This document shows positions 14,379 through 21,535 of a DNA stretch of 31,269 nt, piece by piece (within the stretch, counting starts at the first letter, position 1; each line of letters starts with the position of its first letter). Position numbers and translations under genes: made by a program. Origin of the DNA: DASPWV01 sp046727855. Lineage in GTDB: Bacteria; Acidobacteriota; Vicinamibacteria; Vicinamibacterales; UBA2999. The notes below the pieces were generated by a model. The model saw only the letters and a list, made by a program, of their open reading frames with translations. It made no database searches and had not been told where the DNA came from. Location: contig JBKPDL010000194.1 in assembly GCA_046727855.1 (NCBI GenBank), forward strand, positions 1-31,269, read 5' to 3'.

Positions 14379-16811
14379 ATGGGCGAGGTCTATCGCGCCG
14401 ACGACCTGCGCCTCGGGCAGCCGGTCGCGTTGAAGTTCCTTCCCGACACCGTCAGCAGCGATGCGGTCCTTCTCGCGCAGTTTCACAACGAAGTGCGAAC
14501 CGCGCGTCAGGTGTCACACCCGAACGTCTGCCGCGTCTATGACATCGGCGAAGTCGACGGTCACCTCTTTCTCTCGATGGAGTTCGTCGCCGGTGAGGAT
14601 CTCTCCACGTCGCTGCGACGCATCGGCCGGTTCCCTGAAGACAAAGCCACCGAAATGGCGCGGCAGCTGTGCGCGGGGCTTGCCGCGGCACATGAGCGCG
14701 GTGTGATCCATCGCGACCTCAAGCCGGCGAACGTGATGCTCGACGACGCGGGTCAGGTGCGGCTGATGGACTTTGGCCTCGCCGCTGCCGGAGCCGTGGA
14801 CTCGGTTCGCGCCGGCACACCGGCGTACATGGCGCCGGAGCAGCTCCTCGGGCGCGAGGTCACCCCGTGCAGCGACATCTACGCGCTCGGCCTCGTGCTC
14901 TACGAGTTGTTCACGGGGCGGCGCGTGTTCAGCGCCACCACGCTGAACGAATTGATCGAGCAGCATCAAAGCGGCCGTATCACGCCGCCCAGTGAAATCG
15001 TGACAACGATCGATCCGACGATCGAGCGCGCGATTCTGCGCTGCCTCGATTCCGATCCGGCGCGTCGCCCGTCAACGGCGCTCGCACTGTCGGCTGCGTT
15101 GCCTGGCGGCGATCCGCTCGCCGCGGCGCTTGCCGCGGGCGAGACGCCGTCACCGGAGATCGTGGCAGCGGCAGGCGAAGGCGCGGGCCTGAGCCGGCGC
15201 GTCGCGGTTCCGGTGTTCGCCGCGATCCTGCTGGGCGTCGCTGCCTCGTACGTCATGGCGCTGCGTGCGAGCCCGCTCGAGGCTCTGCGTCCCGAATACA
15301 ACGCCGACGTTCTCGCCCAAAAAGCGCGCGATGCGATTCGACAGATCGGCTATGCTGATCGGCCGCGAGACGAAGTCTACTGGTTCGATTGGGACGACTC
15401 GTTGATCGATTTCAGTCGCGATTCGGGCAACCGACTGGCGTGGCGCGGCCTGCTGTCGCAGCGACCATCGCCGCTCGCGTTCCGCTACCGGCGGAGCCCG
15501 TTTCCGATGAGTGGCTTTCAGTTTCATCACGATCTGCTGACGCCAGGTATCGTCGACTCGGTTGACCCGCCGCCCATCTACTCGAATCAGATTCAGCTCA
15601 CGCTCGATCATCAGGGATTCCTCACCGCGTTCGAAGCGATTCCGCCGCAGGTTCAACCAGCGACCGGGCAACCGCCGGCGGTGGATTGGACGATGCTGCT
15701 CAAGGCAGCCGGTCTGGACACGGTGTCGTTGCAGCCTGCGATGCCGGAGTGGCACTGGCTCGCGGACGCTGATGCGCGCGTCGCGTGGACCGGCACGTGG
15801 CCGGACACGACGCTTCCATTGCGTGTCGAAGGCGCGTCGCTCGGTGGCCGGCCTGTTGCGTTTCAGGTGATCGGTCCTTGGACGAAGCCGTGGCGGACCG
15901 CGACGGACAGCAGCGAAGGCGAGACCGCGATGCTCGTGATCGTATTCGCTTTCGCGCTGACAGTGGTCATCGGCGGTAGCCTGCTCGCACGCAAGAACCT
16001 GCGCCAGGGACGCGGTGACCAGCGCGGGGCGTTGCGGCTCGCCAGTTCAATAGTGGCGGCGCTGTGGATGCTGTGGCTCTGCCAGGCGCATTTCGTGGCC
16101 TCGACGTCGATGCTCGGGATTTTTCTTCTCGCCATCGTCACGACGGTCTTCTACGGCGCTCTCTTTTGGGCCATTTATCTTGCGCTGGAACCGTTGGTGC
16201 GGCGCCATTGGCCGCAAACGCTGGTGTCGTGGACAACCGTGCTCGGCGGGCGCGTTCGCGATCCCATCGTCGGACGCGACGTGCTGTTCGGCGTCGCGCT
16301 GGGCGTCGCCACTGCGCTTCTTGTCAGGAGCACGAGTCAGTCGAGCGATCAGGCTAGCTGGCCGCCACCTGAACTGCTCCTTGGCTTGAGAAGTGCTGCC
16401 AGGGAGATCGTGATGCATGCGATCTATGCCGTGCGCAGCGCGCTCCTTGTTTTTTTCTTGTTGTTTCTGTTCCGGATTCTGCTGCGTAATCAGTGGGCCG
16501 CCGCCTTCGTGTTTGCATTGATCTACGGTGTGCTCGATGCGCTGGATAGTCACACCCCGCTCCTGGAAGGGGCGAGGAGTTTTCTTTACTTCGGCATGTT
16601 TGCTGTCGCGGTGCTGCGTTGGGGACTCACCACGCTGACCATCGGCGTGCTTGTGGCCGATCTGCTGCTTGTTGTCCCGGCCAGTACCGATTCGTCGGCC
16701 TGGTATCTGGGCGAGATGTTCCTCGCTATGGCGATTCCTGTGGCGCTCGCGACCTGGGCGTTCTTCATCTCAGTGCGGGAGAAGTTGTGGAAAGCCGACC
16801 TGCTCACGTAA
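14379..16811 (+). CDS. Ser/Thr protein kinase with polytopic membrane C-terminus (5' part cut by frameshift)
   Basis: Eukaryotic-type kinase, Pkinase family. From ATG 14379 the frame gives 810 aa, but the glycine loop (GLLGRGGMGEVY) straddles that ATG and the domain really begins near 14313. No ATG, GTG or TTG exists between the frame's stop at 14283 and 14379, so the true N-terminus is the zinc-ribbon piece at 14078. Visible motifs are catalytic Lys19 (VALKF), HRDLKPANV with D113, DFG with D131, and AYMAPEQ. A membrane span lies near residues 275-295. A ~220-residue extracytoplasmic region follows, then about six or seven spans from residue ~517 (LVIVFAFALTVVIGG, ALLVFFLLFLFRILL and others). 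The membrane part resembles no family I can name, and CPBP-protease motifs are absent. The next gene starts 22 bases downstream. Confidence 0.88.
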   Translation: MGEVYRADDLRLGQPVALKFLPDTVSSDAVLLAQFHNEVRTARQVSHPNVCRVYDIGEVDGHLFLSMEFVAGEDLSTSLRRIGRFPEDKATEMARQLCAGLAAAHERGVIHRDLKPANVMLDDAGQVRLMDFGLAAAGAVDSVRAGTPAYMAPEQLLGREVTPCSDIYALGLVLYELFTGRRVFSATTLNELIEQHQSGRITPPSEIVTTIDPTIERAILRCLDSDPARRPSTALALSAALPGGDPLAAALAAGETPSPEIVAAAGEGAGLSRRVAVPVFAAILLGVAASYVMALRASPLEALRPEYNADVLAQKARDAIRQIGYADRPRDEVYWFDWDDSLIDFSRDSGNRLAWRGLLSQRPSPLAFRYRRSPFPMSGFQFHHDLLTPGIVDSVDPPPIYSNQIQLTLDHQGFLTAFEAIPPQVQPATGQPPAVDWTMLLKAAGLDTVSLQPAMPEWHWLADADARVAWTGTWPDTTLPLRVEGASLGGRPVAFQVIGPWTKPWRTATDSSEGETAMLVIVFAFALTVVIGGSLLARKNLRQGRGDQRGALRLASSIVAALWMLWLCQAHFVASTSMLGIFLLAIVTTVFYGALFWAIYLALEPLVRRHWPQTLVSWTTVLGGRVRDPIVGRDVLFGVALGVATALLVRSTSQSSDQASWPPPELLLGLRSAAREIVMHAIYAVRSALLVFFLLFLFRILLRNQWAAAFVFALIYGVLDALDSHTPLLEGARSFLYFGMFAVAVLRWGLTTLTIGVLVADLLLVVPASTDSSAWYLGEMFLAMAIPVALATWAFFISVREKLWKADLLT

Positions 16812-16833
16812 CGGCCCGTCGTGCAGGTCGGTG

Positions 16834-19245
16834 ATGCGGTGGCGACGGCATCTGCCCGTGCTCGCGGCGTATTTCTCCGCTGCCGTGGTGATCACCTGGC
16901 CGCTTGCTGTTCATCTCACCGACCGCATCGGCGCGCCGCAAGGGCCAGGAGAGCCGTTCCTCAATCTCTGGATTCTTGGCTGGGGCCTGCGCGCGTGGAC
17001 GACCGATCCGGCGAGCGTGTTCAGCGGCCGCGTGTTCGACGCCAACATTTTCTTTCCCGCGGAAAACACCCTCGCGTATTCCGATCACTTCCTGCTGCAA
17101 TCGCTCGCGCTATCTCCGGTGTATGCCGCAACCGGGAACGTGGTGCTTTGCTACAACCTGCTCGTGATTCTGTCGATCGCGCTGAGCGGGTGGGCGATGC
17201 ACGCGTTCGTGCGTGCGGTGACGGGGTCAGCGCGGGGAGCGCTGCTCGCCGGACTCGCCTGGGCGTGCTGGCCATATCGCACCGCGCATTTGCTGCAGAT
17301 CCAGCTTCACGCCTTGTATTTCATGCCGCTCGCGTTGCTGTGCGTCCATCGGCTCGTTGCGGGACGACGCTGGCGCGACGTTCTCGCGCTCGGATCGCTT
17401 ACTGCGCTGCAGACGATCGCGAGCATCTCCTACGGCGTGATGACGGCCGTCGTGGTCGTCGCGAGTGGCGCCCTGCTGGCCCTCGCGACGGGACAGTGGA
17501 GAAGCGGCCGGTTGTGGCTGCGATTCGTGGTGGCCGGTGTGACGGCGTTGGTGTGCGCGGCGCCGCTGCTGTGGCCGTACGTCCGGTCGCAGCAATCCCA
17601 AGGCTTCGGCCAGACACCGTCCGAAGCGTCACAGCACTCAGCCGGCCCGCGCAGCTACGTGCAAGTGCCACCGACCAATCTGGTGTACGGCAGGACTGGG
17701 GTCCTTGCGCCGTCGCCGTCGTCGCCGGACACACGCGATCGGAGCGGTGTCGAACACTATCTGTTTCCTGGCTTCGTTCTGACGGCTCTCGCTCTCTTTG
17801 GCATGTGGCGCAACTGGAATCGCGATTCGCGCCCGCTCGTGCTCTCCTCCCTCGCGCTCATCGTGGCCGGAGTCGTGTTGTCGGGTGGTCCCGAAGGCGT
17901 TCGCGGCCTTTACGCGCTGCTGCACGACAACGTCTTTGGCTTTCGAGCGATCCGCGCGCCCGCACGTTTTTCCGTGATCGCCATGCTCGGCCTCGCGACC
18001 CTCGCCGCCCTTGGGCTCAGACAGCTGCCTGGGAGCCGACCGGGATCGGTCCTGGGTTTTAGCGCAGCCCGCCGGATCTCGACAATCCTCGTTGCCGCGG
18101 CGCTACTGGAGTACGTCAACAGTCCGCTTCCCCTCGCGCCCGCACCTCCGCGATCCACGCCAGTGGCCGCCTGGTTGAAAACCGCGCCCGAACCCGGAGC
18201 GGTCGTGCACTTGCCGTTGACGATGGATATCGAGAACACGCCGTTCATGGTCCAGTCGCTCGAGCACGGCCGCCCGATCGTCAACGGCTACAGCGGTCAG
18301 CGTCCGGACTTTTATCCCGCGCTGGTCAACGCGCTGGCAGACATCCCCTCGACGGAAGCCTTTCTCACGCTCAAAGAGCTCGACGTTCGTTTTGTCGTCA
18401 GCGGGACGTCGATCGGCGGTGCCGGCAATCCACGCTCGCCGCTCGTCGAGCGCGCGCGCCTCAACGACGGCATCATCTACGAATTGCGTTGGACGCCGGA
18501 AGCGGAGGCGTCGCTCGAAGACGTGATAGCCGAGCCGCCGCCACCGCCCGGCGTGCCGCCGTTCGAGGCAGGCGAGCACGCAGTGTATGAAGTGCACTGG
18601 GATGGTGGTCCGCTCAATCTCGCCGCAGGACGCGCCTCGCTGCGCGTCATCGACGGAGAGTCCGGCGGCGACCGGTGGGAATTCGAGGCGCTCGCCGAAA
18701 CCGCCGACTGGGTATCGAGTTTTTTCGAGGCACGCGACCGCTTCGTCACTACCGCCAATCGCGAGTTGCAGCCGATCGAGCACACCCGCGAGGTTCGCGA
18801 GGGGCGCAGATCGCTCGATCGAACGTACGTGTTCGATCGCGAGGCGCGGGTCGTGCGCATGGGCGAAACTCCCGGTCAAGCGCGGCAGCCGGAGGCCGTG
18901 GCGCTGCCGCTCGGCGTGCCCGCGACGCGCGACGCCCTCACCGCGCTCTACTACGCGCGCACGCTGAGGTTGCAACCAGGCGCCATCATCACCGTACCAA
19001 TCAACGAGGCAGGCTCGCCATTGCTGCTGCAAGTTTCGGTTGCCGATAAGGAGACCATCGAGGTGGGTGGAAACACCTACCGCGCCATTCGTGTCGAGCC
19101 GCGACTTACGCGCCGCATCGAGCGACGGCGACCGGTCACGCTGACCATCTGGCTTAGCGACGACGAGCGAAGAGTGCCGCTGCGCGCGACGATCGAAGCC
19201 GGCTTCGGCCGCGTGCGCGCGGACCTAGTAGACTACACGCGGTGA
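16834..19245 (+). CDS. Polytopic membrane protein (GT-C-like) fused to a C-terminal DUF3108 domain
   Basis: About 803 aa from ATG 16834 (GTG 16831 also possible); AGG at 16825-16827 is a plausible ribosome-binding site. The N-terminal ~480 residues hold about ten hydrophobic segments (LPVLAAYFSAAVVITWPLAV, NLLVILSIALSGWAM and others). The luminal-type loop near residues 45-90 (FLNLWILGWGLR … DANIFFPAENTLAYSDH) recalls GT-C glycosyltransferase or YfhO-like membrane proteins. No catalytic residues can be assigned. A soluble region follows. From about residue 575 (FEAGEHAVYEVHWDGG) the pattern matches DUF3108, with D-A-L-T-A-L-Y-Y-A-R near residue 705, TIWLSDDERRVPL and a closing GFGRVRADL. This combination is unusual to me. 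The stop overlaps the GTG of the ftsE remnant (GTGA), indicating an operon. Confidence 0.8.
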   Translation: MRWRRHLPVLAAYFSAAVVITWPLAVHLTDRIGAPQGPGEPFLNLWILGWGLRAWTTDPASVFSGRVFDANIFFPAENTLAYSDHFLLQSLALSPVYAATGNVVLCYNLLVILSIALSGWAMHAFVRAVTGSARGALLAGLAWACWPYRTAHLLQIQLHALYFMPLALLCVHRLVAGRRWRDVLALGSLTALQTIASISYGVMTAVVVVASGALLALATGQWRSGRLWLRFVVAGVTALVCAAPLLWPYVRSQQSQGFGQTPSEASQHSAGPRSYVQVPPTNLVYGRTGVLAPSPSSPDTRDRSGVEHYLFPGFVLTALALFGMWRNWNRDSRPLVLSSLALIVAGVVLSGGPEGVRGLYALLHDNVFGFRAIRAPARFSVIAMLGLATLAALGLRQLPGSRPGSVLGFSAARRISTILVAAALLEYVNSPLPLAPAPPRSTPVAAWLKTAPEPGAVVHLPLTMDIENTPFMVQSLEHGRPIVNGYSGQRPDFYPALVNALADIPSTEAFLTLKELDVRFVVSGTSIGGAGNPRSPLVERARLNDGIIYELRWTPEAEASLEDVIAEPPPPPGVPPFEAGEHAVYEVHWDGGPLNLAAGRASLRVIDGESGGDRWEFEALAETADWVSSFFEARDRFVTTANRELQPIEHTREVREGRRSLDRTYVFDREARVVRMGETPGQARQPEAVALPLGVPATRDALTALYYARTLRLQPGAIITVPINEAGSPLLLQVSVADKETIEVGGNTYRAIRVEPRLTRRIERRRPVTLTIWLSDDERRVPLRATIEAGFGRVRADLVDYTR

Positions 19246-19378
19246 TTGAAACCGACGGATTAGGAAAAGCGTACGGGGAAGGGGTCTACGGGCTGCGTGA
19301 CGTTTCCATCAACATCGAGAAGGGCGAGTTCGTCTTTTTAACCGGACCGAGCGGCGCGGCAAGACCACGTTGCTTCGG
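19242..19378 (+). pseudogene. ftsE: Truncated, frameshifted ftsE remnant (cell-division ABC ATPase)
   Basis: From GTG 19242 the frame reads like the FtsE N-terminus: GVYGLRDVSINIEKGEFVFL then TGPSGA. The Walker A loop is broken by one missing G near 19358: restoring it gives TGPSGAGKTTLLR. After that arginine (19376-19378) FtsE similarity stops and FtsX-like sequence begins. Only ~46 of the usual ~220 residues remain, lacking Walker B, signature and H-loop, so no ATPase can be made. The start overlaps the previous stop as GTGA. As sequenced, the frame runs on to 19565 as meaningless sequence. Confidence 0.82.
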
Positions 19379-19695
19379 GCAAAGACACGGTTCCGCAGCG
19401 ACTTCCCCGAGCTCGCCGACGTCGCGGACACAGGCGAGGCGCGCCGTTCGCCTTCATCCGCGGGCCCTCGATCGCCGAAGGCACGCTCATCGGCGGCACA
19501 GGGGCTGCGGTGGCGTTGCTGTTGCTAAGGGCGCTTTTCAATACCGCGAAGAGCCGATGGGGTGACGCGCTGACTGCGTTCGGCGCGCTCGCGGGCGTGC
19601 GCTTTCTTGCAATAAGCGAAATTACGATCGTGGTAGTTGCAGCGCTGGCGGTGGGTGGCTCTGACGGGCATGTGGTCTCGCGTGGCGTTCGTTGA
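19379..19695 (+). pseudogene. ftsX: Internally deleted ftsX remnant (cell-division permease)
   Basis: Directly after the ftsE fragment, in the corrected frame, comes KTRFRSDFPELADVADT, which resembles the periplasmic loop of FtsX (…RFxxDFPELADLA…). The frame then shifts by one near 19437-19441. It continues as PFAFIRGPSIAEGTLIGGTG, then AAVALLLLRALFNTAKSRWG, and ends HVVSRGVR with TGA 19693-19695. This matches the last two transmembrane segments and tail of FtsX. Roughly 100 of ~300 residues remain, in two pieces and two frames. The pair looks like an ftsEX operon collapsed by at least two deletions. A functional copy elsewhere would be expected if the organism uses FtsEX. Confidence 0.75.
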
Positions 19696-19710
19696 ACGAT
19701 CGGTCGAAAC

Positions 19711-19726
19711 GCCCGATTTTTCGGGC
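19711..19726 (+). other. Small hairpin after the ftsX remnant
   Basis: GCCCGA (19711-19716), TTTT loop, TCGGGC (19721-19726). It lies 16 bases after the ftsX stop and just before the next promoter. There is no downstream T-run, so it is at best a weak terminator. Confidence 0.4.
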
Positions 19727-19733
19727 CTCGCCG

Positions 19734-19762
19734 TTGACACGGCCTCGCGAAGTTCTTACACT
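19734..19762 (+). promoter_or_regulatory. Consensus-like sigma70 promoter
   Basis: TTGACA (19734-19739) and TACACT (19757-19762) with a 17-base spacer: a perfect -35 and a near-consensus -10. Predicted transcription start is near 19769, 33 bases before the ATG of the 94-residue gene at 19802. It is the best promoter match in the window. Confidence 0.75.
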
Positions 19763-19801
19763 GAAAAGGTCTCCATAATCGTGAGGGCTTCAAAGGACCG
19801 T

Positions 19802-20086
19802 ATGCCGCGACCCTTTATCGATCGTCCAGGTCCGTCGCCCAGTTCGCCGCTAATTGAGTTCTACAAAGAAGAGTTTCTGAAACATCATCGCTGCCTCCAG
19901 CAGCAGCGGGAATTCTTCTCCGCACAGGCCATCAACAACGTCGAATCCGCCCTCGTTCGCATCATTTCCCAAGTAGACAAGCTATCGGCAAAAGAAGACG
20001 CCAATCAGGTGGTGGCGAAGCTTTTGCGGGAAATCGATGTGGTCACGAAGTTGTCGTCCTGGTCAGATCCGCATAAGGCGCACTGA
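19802..20086 (+). CDS. Small conserved-looking protein of unknown function
   Basis: 94 aa from ATG 19802, chosen because it lies just after AAAGGA (19792-19797) and downstream of the strong promoter. The longer in-frame extension to 19637 would cross the promoter and the ftsX remnant. I do not recognise the family. The protein is soluble, with a Pro/Ser-rich N-terminus (DRPGPSPSSPL) and then helical, charged sequence (EFYKEEFLKHHRCLQQQREF, NNVESALVRIISQVDKLS). There is no signal peptide, no membrane span and one cysteine. The TGA stop (20084-20086) overlaps the probable CTG start of the glycerate kinase gene, so the two are likely co-transcribed and translationally coupled. Confidence 0.7.
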   Translation: MPRPFIDRPGPSPSSPLIEFYKEEFLKHHRCLQQQREFFSAQAINNVESALVRIISQVDKLSAKEDANQVVAKLLREIDVVTKLSSWSDPHKAH

Positions 20087-21411
20087 GCGAGGCGACACCG
20101 AGTCAGGCAACACTGAGTCAGTCGCTCGCGCACGCTCGTCAGGATCTGCTCACCATCGCCCGTGCGGGCGTTAGTGCGGCCGGCGCTGCCGCTGCGCTCT
20201 CGCGTGCGTTCGCCAATGAAGGCAAGTTCCAGCAGGTAACCACTGCACCTGTTCATCTCATTGCGGCGGGCAAGGCGGCCGCGCCGATGACGGCTGCATG
20301 GTTCGCCATTCCGCAAACAAAAACCGTGCAAGCGCTCGCCGTGGGAACGCATCGCGATGTCGAGCTTCCGACGTTGGTCGAGTGGCGAGAAGCCGCGCAT
20401 CCGGTGCCCGACGAACGTAGCGTCGAAGCGGCGACGCGAGCGCTGGCGATCGCGCGCGCGGTACCCGCCGACGGCTTGCTCGTGATTCTTCTCTCCGGCG
20501 GCGCGTCGGCCTTGCTCGCGCGGCCATTGCCAGGCATCCCGCTTGCCGACAAACAGGAAGTTGTCCAGGCGATGCTGCGTGGCGGTGCGGACATTCATGC
20601 CCTCAACACTGTGCGCAAACATCTGTCGGAAGTGAAAGGTGGCCGACTGGCAGCCGCATGCGCGGGAACGACGATGACGCTCGCGATTTCGGACGTCGTT
20701 GGCGATGATCTCGGCGTGATCGGATCCGGTCCAGGTGTACCCGATTCGTCGACATGGGTCGATGCAGTCGCCGCCCTGAATCGCCATGTCGTCGAGCAGG
20801 ACCAGCCCGCGTCCGTGCGCTCGGTGATGGCGAAGGGCATCGCCGGACAGATTGCCGATACACCGAAAGCAGACAACGCGGCGATATCTCGCGTCCAGGC
20901 GCACGTGATTGGCAGCCGGTTCAACGCCATGAGCGGCGCGCGGGCGGCGGCGGAGCAGCTTGGCTATCGTGCCTTGGTCATCGAGCAGCCGGTGACGCGA
21001 GAAGCACGCCGAGTCGCAGTGGAGTGGTTCGAATATGTTCGGCAGTTGGCTGACGTCGGCCGCACCTGTGTGATTTCCTCGGGCGAAACGACGGTTCGGG
21101 TGATCGGACGCGGCCGCGGCGGGCGCAATCAGGAATTTGCGTTGGCATTGGCACGCGCGCTGGCCACGCTTCCAGGCGATGCCGTTGCCGCCAGTGTCGG
21201 GACCGACGGTATCGACGGCCCAACCGACGCCGCTGGCGCGATCGTTGATTCGACCACACTGACGCGCGCGGCCCAGCTTGGTCTGGCTGCGCCCGAGAGC
21301 TACTTGAACGATAACAACTCGTACGCGTTTTTCGACGCGCTCGGCGATTTGATCCGCTCAGGCCCAACTGGAACCAACGTCGGCGATCTGCAGATTCTGC
21401 TGACACCGTAA
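20083..21411 (+). CDS. Glycerate 2-kinase (MOFRL family), probable CTG start
   Basis: Cytoplasmic kinase phosphorylating D-glycerate to 2-phosphoglycerate (DUF4147/MOFRL type; sometimes annotated hydroxypyruvate reductase). Family blocks include HLIAAGKAAAPM near residues 60-71, LLVILLSGGASALLARP, NTVRKHLSEVKGGRLA, ISDVVGDDLGVIGSGP, GRGRGGRNQEFALALARAL and GTDGIDGPTDAAGAIVD. The first ATG (20287) would remove the conserved HLIAAGKAAAPM block. The frame is open back to a TAA at 20074-20076 and contains no ATG, GTG or TTG before 20287. CTG 20083, overlapping the preceding TGA as CTGA, gives 442 aa, the normal family length. The start codon is inferred; the identity is secure. Confidence 0.9.
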   Translation: MSEATPSQATLSQSLAHARQDLLTIARAGVSAAGAAAALSRAFANEGKFQQVTTAPVHLIAAGKAAAPMTAAWFAIPQTKTVQALAVGTHRDVELPTLVEWREAAHPVPDERSVEAATRALAIARAVPADGLLVILLSGGASALLARPLPGIPLADKQEVVQAMLRGGADIHALNTVRKHLSEVKGGRLAAACAGTTMTLAISDVVGDDLGVIGSGPGVPDSSTWVDAVAALNRHVVEQDQPASVRSVMAKGIAGQIADTPKADNAAISRVQAHVIGSRFNAMSGARAAAEQLGYRALVIEQPVTREARRVAVEWFEYVRQLADVGRTCVISSGETTVRVIGRGRGGRNQEFALALARALATLPGDAVAASVGTDGIDGPTDAAGAIVDSTTLTRAAQLGLAAPESYLNDNNSYAFFDALGDLIRSGPTGTNVGDLQILLTP

Positions 21412-21522
21412 AAGGCTTGCTCATTCCTCACATCGAGTTGCAAAGTTGGTAAATATCTCAACCCCCGACCGCAGAAACTGCGTGGCCTGTTTCCGCAATG
21501 TCACTAATGGCGCGGGGCCTTT

Positions 21523-21528
21523 TACAAT
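21523..21528 (+). promoter_or_regulatory. Possible -10 element for a near-leaderless rnr transcript
   Basis: TACAAT lies seven bases before the rnr ATG at 21536. This spacing would place transcription start at or next to the start codon. No clear -35 and no ribosome-binding site are visible. The rest of the 124-base spacer (21412-21535) holds nothing I recognise. Confidence 0.35.
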
Positions 21529-21535
21529 CAGTTGA

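Noticed and set aside
16380..16811. CPBP-type intramembrane protease at the kinase C-terminus
   Set aside because: The EExxxR and FxxxH/HxxxB motifs are absent from the membrane segments.
16651..16833. Upstream 61-codon extension of the DUF3108-fusion protein
   Set aside because: It overlaps the 3' end of the kinase gene in another frame and is Arg/Ser/Cys-rich. The signal-like MRWRRHLPVLAAYF at 16834 is the better start.
19711..19726. Strong intrinsic terminator after the ftsX remnant
   Set aside because: The stem is only six base pairs and is not followed by a T-run on either strand.
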